A stretch of DNA of 64,000 bases from Dryas octopetala (Eukaryota; Streptophyta; Magnoliopsida; Rosales; Rosaceae): assembly GCA_963921425.1 (NCBI GenBank), contig OY992838.1, positions 10,230,001-10,294,000 on the forward strand, given 5' to 3'. Position numbers and translations under genes: made by a program. Shown piece after piece: positions 11,721 to 25,500 of this stretch (position 1 is the first letter of the stretch; each line of letters begins with the position of its first letter). The notes under the pieces were generated by a model. That model was not told where the DNA came from. It did no database searches and saw nothing but the letters and a program-made list of their open reading frames with translations.

Positions 11721-12574
11721 AATCATGTCAAGATTAGCATCTTGTGATCTGTAAACACTGGTTAATTTTGAGATGCTGCTTAACTATATATCTGCTGCAT
11801 CTCATTAATTAATTTTTTTTAAGATAGAAAAAGCCGGAAAAACAAAAAAGCCAGAGTAGACAACTCTACTTAGGTGTTGCATTATTTCAACAGAACTTGT
11901 CTAAATCAATCTGACATCACTTTTCAAATAACCCAATCCCCAGAAGAACTTGTAGTTAATATTGTGGAGCACATAATTTCATTTCATTACTTCTTAGTTC
12001 TTACCAAGTGGGCAAAATATCTAACATATGGCATAGGACTCTAGCAGAGCTTGTGATTATTTCTGAATTACAAAGTTCTTGGCATCGAGGGGCTCTGATT
12101 GGATGTGGTATGCACAAGCATTTAATCATGTTTTTTTAACAGAATGCCTCTCAGAGTGAGGTAGGCCATCACTATGGGGTTGAATTTGCACTAAATGAAT
12201 CACGTCATTCCAAAAAATATAAAAGGAAAAAATGAAAGAAAAAAAGAAAAGAAATGGAGGGAATTGTGAGTCTAGCTCCACGGATTTTGGACACAAGGGG
12301 ACAAACTTGCACCAAGACTTGCAGAGAATGGCAGCTGACCATGAGGACCGACACTTTTACAGCTTACATTCCACTGTCATTCTCCTCACCCATCCCCACC
12401 CAGCAACCTTAGTTCCAATTCCACAAACATCAAATCGGAGTCCAAATCAGTGGATACTAGTCTTAAATTTAACTTCTTTATTTCACTGCCTCTAGCTAGA
12501 AATAACTAAGATTTTAGAATTCACATATATGTGAAACAAAAATTTCAATATTCTCAAATTTCACAACTCCATCA

Positions 12575-12913
<339 letters not shown>

Positions 12914-13548
12914 CTAAACCAAAGGAAATTCTCAATCATATTCATAATATATTTCTCTCAGAAAGCTAGTTCAAATCCCAACCAGCTAATGAAAAATTGC
13001 ATCAACCGCACATGAGAAATGTCGAATAACCGAACAAGCATGAAAGTGAATTGGCCAGAATACCTTGTAAGCCAACAAACATGACAACACTTGTTTTCCC
13101 TTTTCTGGAGTGACAAAAGGTTTCCCTGGATCCAGCATTTTGCAGAGTTCATCAAATACAGCCTCGAAAAAGAGAAACACTTTATTAGAAAACAACAGAA
13201 AGCAAAAAAAAAAACAGTAACAAGAATGAAATAGACCAAAACCAACTTAATAACCTCCCAAACGCCTGTAACTAAATCAGCCATTAAAATTTTGAGGAAA
13301 GAAAAAAGAAACATGTACTTGGTGAATAATCTTGCGCTTGTTGTGACCAGCAGCGAGACTATCCAAATTGACGATCTTTTTTATATTGACTGCATGTCAC
13401 GAAGGAGCTTGAATTGCACATCGGATTGGAGCAGGAGCGCGAGTGATCTCGTTGAGGCACTCGTTCAGGACCTTGTCGTCGATCACTGTCGCATTGCTCA
13501 TCTGCTGCAGAGCACGTGATATATATATAAAATAATAATCTAATATAG

Positions 13549-13929
13549 AAGTGTCAAATGGACCGGCCGCTTGGCACGGCCCATAGCCTGCAGGCTATTC
13601 ATGCTCGTGCCGTGTCTTAAATAAGCTGGCCCATGAATTTTTTTTATTTTTTATCTTTTAGGATGAGAAAAATAATCTTATAATATTTATTTTTATAATT
13701 AAATATTAACATTTTTTTGCATTAAATTGAATATTATTGTTGAAAAGTTCTTTAAAAATGAAGAAAAAAACAATGTTAATAATGTCGTGCCTAATGCGGG
13801 CTCATTTTGTGCTCATGCTCATGCCGTGTCTAATGGGCTAAAAACTTTGACCCAGCTCGGCTCATTTACTCGTACCGTGCAGTGTCATGTTGTGTCGTGG
13901 GGGGGGCCGGCCCAGCCCGTTTGACACTT
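13549..13929. mobile_element. Possible hAT-like MITE with GGCC-rich ends
   Basis: The ends AAGTGTCAAA and TTTGACACTT are inverted copies, followed inward by GGCC/GGCACGG-rich sequence and an AT-rich core. No clean 8-bp duplication is visible (flanks taatatag and ataaattc). It abuts the truncated 5' end of the SRP54 pseudogene, so its arrival or loss of neighbouring DNA may have removed the first codons. Confidence 0.5.
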
Positions 13930-14062
13930 ATAAATTCCAATATAACATTGATACTTTACTTACATTAGAATAAATAATAATATTTACACAATCTTTTACT
14001 CAAATTACCATAATCTTCGGTAACTACATATATAAATATATGTATATATATCGTATCAAATT

Positions 14063-14765
14063 TAAGGCTAGGTTGGTAGCGGTTACCGAACCGCCAGGTC
14101 GAAATCGACGACCGCCCGACCACTGGCGAAATGGCCAACCTAGGCATCGCTTCCGCTACTGTCAACGTCGGTTACCGACAACTTCAGATGCGGTTGTTGT
14201 CGGTTGGTATACCGTGGCTTAGGTGGAAGTTGTGAAGGCTAGTGAAAATGAGGCCTTGAAGAGAAATGAAGGCTGCAACTTGGGAGACCTTAAAGAAGGC
14301 AGAAATGGCTGAAAAGCAGCCAAAAAGGTAGTGGAAGGAGAGCTTCAAAGGTGGCGTGAACGAGAGCAAAAGAAAGCAGCTGAAGCTGCATCTCGGAAAG
14401 ACTAGCCTCGCCGTCGAAGCTTGTTGGAGCTCAAGCTCAAGCTCGTCATCGCACCAGCCTCGTCGGAGCCTCCGCGCATGCCCAGCCTTGCCGTTGCAAC
14501 ACCACCCGCCGCCACCAGCAACCCAAGAAGAAGAAGATGGTTTCTGCAACCATAAACCAGAAATAAGAAGAAGAAGAAGAACGTTTGAGATTTCCAAACC
14601 AGAAAGGGTGTCGGTCGGTATCGGTATACCGAAGGTTTGAGATTTCCAAACCATCACCGCCACCGCCTACCGTCCGATCAAAAGGATTACTAGCACTGAT
14701 GCATCGGTCACTCGTCAGAACAGTTTAGTTGGTCGTTGATATTTCGGAATACCAACCCAGCCTTA
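14063..14765. mobile_element. Non-autonomous hAT-type element carrying a host gene fragment
   Basis: The ends TAAGGCTAGGTTGGTA and TACCAACCCAGCCTTA (imperfect over the last few bases) are inverted copies. They are flanked by an identical 8-bp direct repeat ATCAAATT at 14055-14062 and 14766-14773. An 8-bp duplication is the mark of the hAT superfamily. No transposase is present. The interior is GC-richer than its surroundings and contains a recognisable piece of a WEB-family gene (14223-14400) and a duplicated phrase GTTTGAGATTTCCAAACC. Confidence 0.8.
14223..14400 (+). pseudogene. WEB-family (coiled-coil) gene fragment inside the hAT element
   Basis: Translation in pieces gives VEVVKASENEALKR, then MKAATWETLKKAEMAEK, then VVEGELQRWREREQKKAAEA followed by ASR. 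The order KASENEAL..AEMAE..VEGELRRWREREQKKAAEAASR is the characteristic C-terminal coiled coil of plant WEB (WEAK CHLOROPLAST MOVEMENT UNDER BLUE LIGHT-like) proteins, as I remember them. The second and third pieces are in different frames (about one base missing near AEK), and a short stretch is absent between the first two. It has no start or end of its own, so it is a captured and decayed fragment and not a gene. The family call is from memory and unverified. Confidence 0.6.
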
Positions 14766-14773
14766 ATCAAATT

Positions 14774-16150
14774 TGTTGTATTGCAATATATATACTCCTA
14801 TTGTTGAAGAAAATTACAACCCAACATTATATATTATAACATATATAATGATTCAAACCAAAAAATATATATATAATGATAAATTATAATTAGTATAATC
14901 TATGAACTGTGATTGAAGAGGAAAAAACTACTATTTTCATTTGTTATTTAATTTGTCCTTTGTATGAGCTATGAGTTTCTTACTTTATACTTATTAGAGC
15001 TATGTGTTTCTTACTTTATACTTGTAAGTCGAATGGTTAATTGAAGCAATAATTGATGGTTTGGTTTTCCAATTGGGAAAAATAAATTAATAGGATCAAA
15101 ACATTAAAGGGTTTTATGAATGTCTTCAAAGCAATCGACACACAGATGTGCAGGTCTATATGGAGTATATGAAGGTTTATATGAAATATGTGAAGGTCAT
15201 ATATATGGAGTAGGGTCAGCTTCATGAGCTACACTATTTTACATACTATTTTTACATCACTTCGACAGGGCGATGACAGGTGCCTGCATGATGTTGGCAC
15301 ACGAAATTTCAGCAAATATCGATTTCCAATCATCATGCCGGCACCGTGTCGACTCCAATTGGTTGCAGCAAATGTCGACTGCAACATCGTGTTAGTACTA
15401 TGTTGTCCCCCTGCCAAAGGGGTGGAACTGGTATGTAAAATGGTGTGGCTTATGAACCTGATCTTATAGAGTATGTGAAAGTCTATATAGAATATGTAAA
15501 ATTGTATAAAAATCTATGAAACCGGTGAAAGTCAATAACTTAAAAAAAGTCTACATAAGTTAATAAATTGTACCCCAAAAGTTCTCCATATCATAAAATC
15601 CTGTCTAATAACAATAGATGTGACATAACTTTAATTGAAATAATTAGTGAATAATCGAAGATATGACAAACCCATCTCAATAGCTAATGGCATAGAATCA
15701 TATTATATCCAATATTGAATTCTATGGCATTTTAGTTTATTTTAGACATATTATATCCAACCTCATGCAAGAAATATTTATATTTTCACATTGTTTTTTG
15801 GCCCAATATTTATATATTTTCACTTTGCATGTTTATTTAGAGTAGGAAAATCACGTTTGAACTTCAGACAACTAAAATATATAAGAATGAATTTTTTTTT
15901 TTCTTTTTGAGTGTTGCTATTACCTATTTTCCTCTCACTACACTACACATTCCTCTCCCTCATTTATTAAATTAGAATATTGCCCCACTCATCCGAATAT
16001 TGCCCCGACCCGCATCAGGCCATAGGCTTCAAGTCTTCAACCCAACTTTCAGTGAAATACGGGTCAACTGTTCCGGATCGGGGAGCCCAAACGGATCTAA
16101 CGACCACAGTAACGAAAACAGGTCACGTCTGCCATAATAGCAGCAATTGA
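14774..16150. other. Spacer before FAM91, with one probable MITE
   Basis: No gene is seen. About 15207-15455 is an inverted-repeat unit with arms TTCATGAGCTACACTATTTTACATAC and its mirror ending near 15452, around a core with two CAGCAAATRTCGA phrases. It is probably a MITE, but no target duplication could be fixed. The last few hundred bases should hold the FAM91 promoter; no clear TATA box stands out. Confidence 0.4.
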
Positions 16151-16579
16151 GATTTCAGAAAATTGGACATTTCAATTCCTCAGATCTTCTCAGCTGAAGG
16201 CAGCAAATTGAAGCCCTAGTTTTACCAATCCACCATAGTCGTCTTCATCAGGTAGCTCTAATCTTCGTCTTTCAGTTCATTCCATCACTGCCATTACTGA
16301 TTACTATTCTCTGATCCGCAGCTACCAAATGTGATACGTGAATTGTTCTACTTCTTGTTGCGATTAATGATTTCAACAGCATGATATTATAAAATTTCTA
16401 AAAGCAACGTAATTGTAAAAAAGATACTAAATTTATTTGTTCTGGATCTGTTAATAATTATTTATTTGATATTTTTGGGGTTTATTGCTTCGTATGGAAG
16501 GGCATTCATTCATCAAAGTCTTTAGAATGAGTCTGTTTGATGATTTGAATTTTTCACTTGATTAGGAAATTGAGTGGAA

Positions 16580-19500
16580 ATGCAGCACGCTCCAGGTACG
16601 GTCGAGGAACAATTGTTACTAAAAGCAATCAAAGAAGAATGTCCGTGGGAGAGTCTCCCGAAACGGCTTCAAGCCACATTATCTTCCAGAGAAGAATGGC
16701 ACAGAAGGTTAGAGTAGCTAATGCTATTTCAGACCGAGAATTAAATGATATTCGGGTTCATGGTTTAATTTATCTACTGGAAATGGAAGGAATTAAATTC
16801 ATGCTTCATTATAAAGTTTAGACTAATGTCTTATAAAAAAAAAAAGTTTAGACTAATGGGGGTTTATCGTTTTTGACATTGGCTTAAATTTGGTGACTCT
16901 GTGCAGGGTAATTGAGCATTGCATAAAGAAAAGACTCCCATGGAACACTTCTTTTGCTCGAAAAGTGTGCAAAGAAAGTGAATATTATGAAGACATGATG
17001 CGGTACTTGCGAAGGAATTTAGCGGTGCGTCTCTTACATGGGAAGTTCATTAGTCTTTTTGTTGAATTAGTCTGACTTGTATTGCATTGATAGCTTACAT
17101 GCTAGGGGAAACCCCAGTTCTTCCTGATAAGGATAGAACCGTGATATTTAGAACTTCAGGTTTTTGGAGGCCAACTTGATAAACTTTAGTTTTGAAGTTC
17201 CTATATAAGTATTCCTACTGTCTTTTTACTTTTTGTGTGCATATGATATGATTTTACTGCCAGAACTGTAGTTGGGATATAATACCATGAATTTGTAAGA
17301 TTGGTTTTGTTGAACAACTAGAATGACATTGCTTCATAGCTTTGTCTTTTCATTCTCGTATGAAATGAATTCTACTATCTAAGCAATTCAACATTTTTTT
17401 GACTTACAGTCTTACATACCGTATTATGTCATCTTTTACTTAAATTGTAGGTTTCTGAAGTTTACATGTTGATTCTATTACTTGCAGCTATTTCCCTATC
17501 ACCTTGCGGAGTATGTTTGCCGTGTAATGAGGGTATCGCCTTTCAGATATTACTGTGATATGATTTTTGAAGTTATGAAAAATGGTAATAGTTTACCTTC
17601 TTTTAACAAATCCTTTGTGAATCTTCTGAAATTTGCTCCTATGTTTCTGTTCTTACTGTGATTTGTTAGGAAATATAAATTCTGTTCTTATATGGAAGGG
17701 ATGGTGTTACTTTATTAGCCAGGAAATATAAATGGTAAAACAGGTGGAAGAGGATGATATGACGAAAAATTTGATGCAAAATCATCTCTTTAATACTTCC
17801 TTTGCCACTAACTTATTATTATAGGAATCTTATTATGTTTCATTGATCTAGTTCCTATAACTAATAATGTTTTGTGAAATGAATCAGAATGAAAAAAAAG
17901 TAAAAAAACTAAGAGTAGTCATGAGAGCTCAATGTAATGTACTAGCCCCAAAGTTGAAATTGTGATCAGTGAGGATTTGTGGCTTACGAAACTTGAAATT
18001 GACCATCTTTGTCATTTTGGACTTCCATAAGTTTAAGAAGAAAATATGTTACATAATGTTTTGGGTTAAATTAGTTGGGGATGGATGGTATACAAAATGC
18101 TTTAAAATGGTGGTTGTATTATGAACTGAAAAGTGAAGCCTATTATGGATTTATGATGGTGATAGAGTGAGCCATAGTTCATGGTTAAGGTTGCTGGTTT
18201 GTTAAAGAATGATGCTCCTTAGATTACTATAGTTGAAATGAAGATTGATCATTTGTCCTTGGGGCTCCAATATTAATCCTCTCATACCAGTTAAGCTCCC
18301 GAAAAGAACATCTTATGGACTGGATTAAATGGGCCAGGCATCATAAAATTTGGATTTATTTCGTGTCAAAAATATTCACTTGCATCATATCATATGTCTG
18401 TACCTCAATAGATTGGTGTGATTTTCTACTACGTGTATAGTCCCATAATGGTGGCGTTTTTTCAAAATTAAACTTTGTTGTTCACCATCTTGGATGATCC
18501 ATCACTTAGAAGGTATGTTATAAGATCATCAATTCCCAATGTGGATGGATCCTTGGCTGGAAGAGAATGGGTAGAGTTGGAAGAGATATGATTGGATTTC
18601 AAGATCTCAAGCTCATTTCGAATTTTAACAAGAACTACTACGCAAAATTTGGCAATAAGTTCTTTTCCCCCTGACTAATGTCTTACCAGATTATGATAGG
18701 ATGGGAAAATCGTGATTAATGTGCAAAGAAAAATTGTGATTAGTACAATTTGATTTACTGATCCAATATAGGAAAGATATTTCACTATGTGGAATGAGAG
18801 AGACTATTTACCAAGGTTATGCGAAAAATCTGTAATTAATTAGTTGAAGAGATGGATTTGCTATATTGTTCATGCAGCTTTGGTTTCAGCTAGGGTTTCC
18901 CAAAGTCATAAGATAAAGTCAATGAAAACAACTAATGAAGACTAAGAAAATCCTTGCATATTACAGTTGGTTTTACTGGAATGCAAGGGAATCTCAAGAA
19001 TGTAGTACGAATAATGGTGGTAAAATAATTAGGGGGAATGATCAAGGGAATGATCAAGGCAAAGTATGGTGCACCAATTGTGAAGCATTGGGAGTGTGAT
19101 ATTCGCCTTTGCAAATAAAAGTGTAATAGGACTGTGATAGTACTACAATCTGGCTCCTATGAGGGGTTTAATATGAGGGACAAGTGAGGCACAACACATT
19201 TAAGGGTTGGATTTACTTTAGTGAATTATGGATTTTACAATCGTGTTCAATCCAACCATTGAATGTGTTGTCCCTCACTTGTCCCTCTTAGGAGCCAGAC
19301 TGCATGTACTATCATAAGAATAAATATGCTCTATGGTAGTAACGAATGGGCAATTAGGGAAGGACATTTCCGCAAAACAATTATAGTTAGACATGAGTTT
19401 GTTAAGATATGGATGTGTTGAAAGGCAGTAAAGATCAAATAAAGACAATTATAGTTTACCAATCTTTGAAAAAACAAAATTATGTGGGTAAAAGTCATGT

Positions 19501-22500
19501 GGAAACATTTAAAACTTTCTTATTAGAAGTCCAAGATTTAACAGAGAATATGCTCTTCAATGGTGTCAAATTCAGAAAAAGAAAAAGAAGAAAAGAGATT
19601 CAGGTAGCTGCTGTGCTTAGTCAAGTTGAACAATTGTGTTAAGATTTTGTTTTCTGTAAATGAATTATACATTGAGAGGCTCACTTTATACTTTTAACAG
19701 TTTATTCTCATTCTCATGCATGCCATATTATTTGCAGAGCAACCTTATGATAGCATCCCCAATTTTAGCGCTGCAGATGCCTTGCGGCTTACAGGGATAG
19801 GGAGAAACGAATTTATTGATATAATGAACAAGTGCAGATCTAAGGTATTAATTAAATTTGCTTGTCTCTTAATGGGGACATATTTGTGCATGTATACTTG
19901 GTATGTGGATATTGCATGGCTACCCAAACACACGTGGAAGGTATCATGTATGTCTAACACGACCTGGACAAGGTTTCATACTTTGTCAAATATTAAGAAT
20001 TCTTTGGCATGTTTTAGACCAACTACAACTGATCTTAAAAATTTATTTTTCAGTCCAACTGTTCTCTACTTCACAACATCCTGGGGAAAAGAACCGACAA
20101 TTATATTTTTTATTCCCATTTTACCCTTCTTTTATTAACTAAAACAAATTTGCTTCCCATCATATCATTTTTAAATTTTAAACTAAGTTAATATTTTATA
20201 ATTTTAAATTTGTGAATATAATTGGCATAGAAAATATATCATTAGAAAGATCTTGTTGAGATCTTTAAAATGAGACAAATTTTGAATATTTATGGAAATA
20301 GATTTAATTTAATTTTTAAGCACTTGCATCTTTCAATAAAATAGTGTTATGGGTTCTGTTACTATAATTTGAGACTCCAAATTCCAAAATAAGGATTTTG
20401 TTGAAGAACTGTTGGTGAGCTCTTAGAGAATTTGCTGAGAGAAAAAAGGAAGTTAAAAAAAAAAAAACACCTCTGAGCATCAAATGATAATTTTGTTTAA
20501 CATGTATAAATTGTTTGCATCCCCTTTTTTTTTTAATCTCTTGTAATTTATAAATTAGTTGAATTTGTAGAGTTCTCAATGAAGGTCATTTGACTTTGCG
20601 TAACGAGCTGTGTGTAGACTGCCATTTGCCTTGTAATTAAATTCTTATTTATGCTAGATAGACTGTTCTTGGATTCTTCTGTATAGATTGTTGATGACAA
20701 TGAAAATCATTTACATTGAAGAGTGCTTTAAGGTCGTGGCTAAGCATTATACATAGTTACTATTTAAAATGGAACTTTGTATTGTCTTACCTGTTGTTTA
20801 CTTTATTTGAGCTATCCAGAAAATTATGTGGAAGCTGAACAAGTCAATTGCAAAAGAACTTTTACCTACACAACCTGTGGATTTTGCAATTGAACCATGG
20901 TGGGGAATTTGTCTTGTTAATTTTACACTGGAAGAATTTAAGGTGAGAACTGAGAACCAAATCGCTCTAAACTCTTTATAGTTATCCATTAAAATTTTAA
21001 GATCTTTTGGAAAATTCAGTGAAAAGCCAAAAAATTAGTTATTTCCTTTTGGCTGAACTTAAAGCAATTCCCTGCCTTTGTAGAAACTCTCGGAGGAAGA
21101 AATGGCAACAATAGATAAAGTATGCAAAGAGGAAGCAAATTCATTTATCCTGTTTGATCCTGATGTTGTCAAGGGTCTTCACCAACGAGGATTAATATAC
21201 TTTGATGTCCCTGTTTATCCTGATGATCGTTTTAAAGGTGAGTGGTGGATCAACAGGTTACATGCACAATCTAGCCTTTCTGATTTTATCTTTGTTAACT
21301 GTCTCATTGAATTAGAAGTCACATATTTAAATGCTTCTGCCTTCTGAAACATGCACTGATGGTCTATTTTCATTGATAAACTCTTTATTAATTCCTGCAT
21401 TGGCATTTACTTCTTCATTTTGTTGATGACTATGCAATTCTATAAACTAATGGTTGTCCCTGTATGAAGTTTCATCATATTTTTTTTATTTTATTTTTAT
21501 GAGAAACTGAAACTTTCATTAAACAAATGAAAGAGTACAAAACAGTGGACAAAAGAGATCCACCAAAAAACAGAAAGAGCAATACAGAAACTATAAACCC
21601 TTAGAAATTACATTAACTACCAAATAACAACCCCTTAGCCAAGAACCCCTCGCCCTTATAACACTGATGCTCTCCAATCTGAAAATATTACAGAAAAATA
21701 TAACTCCTTAAACTCTGAAGAAACAGAAGCCCATAAAGACGCCAAAAAACGAACCCTTTCCCACAGCTGATTCAACTCCTCCTCATTGGCATCCTCAAAG
21801 ACTCTTTTATTTCTTTCCATCCAAATAACCCAAAAGATTGCCATCATAGCATATCTCCCCAGAACCATACCCCTTTTCTTTCCTCCAAAAAATCTAAAAT
21901 TCTCACATAACAGAGAAATGCAAGAGTCATGAATATCCCAACTTATCTGCGCCTCCCGTATGACTCCCATACTTCCTTTTTACCTTATCTTTTCAAGTGT
22001 TTGGTGAAAATCAAACTTTTTACCAACTCTAATCTCCCCCCCCCAACTCCTCACCACCTGAGCCAAAGCCTTGAGTTCAGTTTCCTCACACTTACATCTA
22101 TTATTTTAATGGAAGCATGAATCATTACCCATGCCCCATCCCCAACCAGCCCCACAAAGAAGTGAGAAAACTGAACTTCTAATATATGGGTTCTTTATGT
22201 AAAAGAACAATACAATTTAAGTGGGGCACCCATAGTGATTATTGATTTATGTTTGGTGGTATATGAGGTATATATCCCCTTCTGAGAACTAGTTTTTGTA
22301 ATCCAGAGAGAAGTCTTTCTTATATTGTAATCATTCTTAAAGTAGTTGTTACCTGGCCTCTTTGAGGAATATGGTTTTCACTTTTCATTGAAGAATTTAG
22401 CAAGGAATGCACAAATCTGGGGACTACATCTGAGTGCTTGTCATCAGCCTGCATGCAATTATTTCCAGATGTTTGAAAATAGTAGCTTTTAGACAGTTAT

Positions 22501-25500
22501 TGTTTCTAGGTTAAAGACAATTCTAGACTTCTAGTAGGAGCCATATGATTCAGTAGTGGTTGTTCGATGAACCAAGCACTTGAGCTTGGGCGAAATTTTC
22601 TCAAAAAGAGGCTTATTCAAGATTGTGATGACTTGTAAACTGTCTGCCATTGTCTATCTGGTAGGGTTGGAGAAAGAAGTCAAGCTTTTAGGTATTGGGA
22701 CTTTGGGATGATGAAGAAGATTGAGGCTTTGTAAAGTGATTGTTGTCTAAATGGACAAGGGTATCATAGGAAAGGGTTGAATGGAAGAAATTTGGTTATT
22801 GGAATTTTTTTGGACTGCAGCAGAGTATGGCTTTAAAGTTGAAATCTAAAGAGTTCAATGGGTGGCAATGTTATCGGCATTTAGGTTTTAGGGTTTTGAA
22901 GGATGTAAGAGAATGATCCTTTTGAAGTTTAAATAAGTAAACAAAAGACAAAGGTTTTGGGCGATTTATGGATAGGATGATAATGAAAATATTTTAGAGA
23001 GGAAATTTTTGGGAATCATGCATCAAAGGCTCAAAGCCAAGATACTCATCTTTATGTTAATCAAAATAAAAAAAATTCGATTATAGAGGAGTATTTTTTA
23101 AATTTAAGAGCCTTTTCTTTTATTCTTTCTGGCTGCAACTTAAGACCTCTTCTTTTTGTAATACATTTAGAACACATAATTCAAACCAAGCGTAAGGTCA
23201 CACATAAAGGCTTATAAACTATATTAGACTTACCTTTTAGTAAAATAAGATTTTGGATCATGTCCCAGATTAAGTGCTTACTGAATGAGTTTAAGCAAAA
23301 TTCCAGTCTGGATTTAATAAGCTCAAACAAAGTTCCAAGGTGGTTACCAGAAGACCTTCAATAAGCTTAAACAAAGTTCCAGGCTAGATTTAATGAGTTT
23401 CTGAATCCCTAACACACTTGCATAAGACTGTTTTTGCACCTAAAGTATTCTTTGATATCATGGGATCCATCCTGTGTACTTGGGTAGCACCTTCTTTTTT
23501 GATAAAAAGTTAAATTAATTATTGAAAAGAAGACACTATGAAATTTATAATCTTTAGTCTTTGGTTTCCCCTGGCTGATAAAAAAAGTCTTTGGTTTCCG
23601 AAGACAACATTTGTTTTTTTCAACCTAAGTGCTAGCAATAAAAGAAAAGTGCTAGTGATCAATTAGCCTAGCTCAGACTTATCTGGAGCTTTTGAACTTC
23701 TTTCCAGTGTGGATTTTATCTTCTCTTTTCTATAATAATACTCTGTATTTGTGGATACAATACTTTTCTAGGCTTTCCTTGCTGCAGGCCTAAGCCCATC
23801 AGGACTAATTTATTTCTCTGTGCTTCTTTTTAATTGTCTGTTAATATGATATGTTATATATTGGATTAAGGAGTAAAACTTCTATATCGTAGTGGATTGT
23901 TGCAATGAATTATTAATAAATATTGTGGTTCAGTTTCCAGGCTCGAAGGATTTGTTTCCAACAGGGAGCAATCTTATGAAGATCCTATAGAGGAGTAAGC
24001 CAGTATTTTATTACAAAGTTTCCTTAGTTTTCATTTAATTTTTTTCTTACTGGCAGTGAAACCAAGATCATAATACTCTAAATTCTTTTGTTCAGGTTAC
24101 TATATGCAGTTTTTGTTGTTTCAAGCGAGAATGCAACTGTCGCTGAACTGGCAGCAACATTACAGGCTGACCTTGCACAGCTGCAGGCTGCTGCTTCGTT
24201 TGCATGTCGATTGGGATGGGCAGTAAAAGTATTTGATCCAGCATCTGTTCTTCGAGATACAGGTTTAACTGGATCTCCTAGAACCAGTCTCAGTGATGAA
24301 GATATTTCCCGTCATAGTGTAAATATGTTTGCTGATGGTGATGCTAGTCTACAAGGAGATGTTTCAGGGACAGAAAACTTTGGGCCAGGTTCTTTGCATG
24401 ATCGTGTTGCATTTGTGGTTGATGCTAACATAACATCCTATCTTATGATGGGGTCTGTTTCACCAGGTTTGTTTCTTATTCTTATTGATTCTTCTTAATA
24501 ACATTGAATATCAACTTCTAATCCACAAGCTGATAGGGGGTAAAACCAGAGTCTAATAGGGGGTAAAAATAGATAAGGATACATGTACTTGAAGTTGTGC
24601 TTGAATGAGCAAATGTAGAGCTGTAAAGCTTCCCTTAAGACAGATAACAGCACTATTAGATGCAGTAGCCCTCGTATACATGCAATTCAGCAATTCTTTG
24701 TAATCTGGAAGCAAGTTGGCATACAAAATGCTATGAAATGTCTCCCACATTCATGTCAATTATATCTGCTTTAGCTTAATACTTTAAGCAGCCTAATATT
24801 TCTTCAAATTTGCCAGACCTGGGCGGCAGCCCAAATATTCCTGGCATCTTAAATGCAATGAAAGATGGTGCCATTACTGATTTCAGCTTTGGGTTGGTTG
24901 TGGTATCATTGTATATGTTAGTTGTGTCCCATTTCTCAAGAGAAGGATACCAGATTTCATTTTCTGTTTGAAAATTAAAGGAGCTTACTGCTTCCATGCG
25001 AAGTGGTTATCTCCAGACTCCAGTCAACTTAATGACCATGATCTAGGGATGAGAATTAGACATGGTCATTATTTTTGAGTCACGCTAAAAAAAGAGAGAT
25101 AGAGATTGGCTAAGTTTTGACTTGGTCTTGTCCATCCTTGTGTGGTTAAAAATCCAGCTGAAAAAATCTGACATACTGTTGCCAGGAAAATGCGGAAAGT
25201 GCATGATATGTGGTCCTTTTCCCCCTAATATTTAAGCGCATTATATATGTATTTTATGATTGAAGGCTAGTTCTGTCTAGTAGCAATAAGCATCTCTTCC
25301 AAACGAACCAAACTTGATAACAGGAAGGAGTTAACCAGATGAAATTCATACAGGGCATTGCTTTAGAATTGCTGATGATGTGCATCAAAGGAAATTGTGG
25401 ACCTGATACGTATAAAATAGAACATAACTTTTCTGTGTGTTATAAGTTTGATGTAGGGCAAAGAGTAAGGGAAAGGATTAGCAGAGAGATCTGGACTCAC

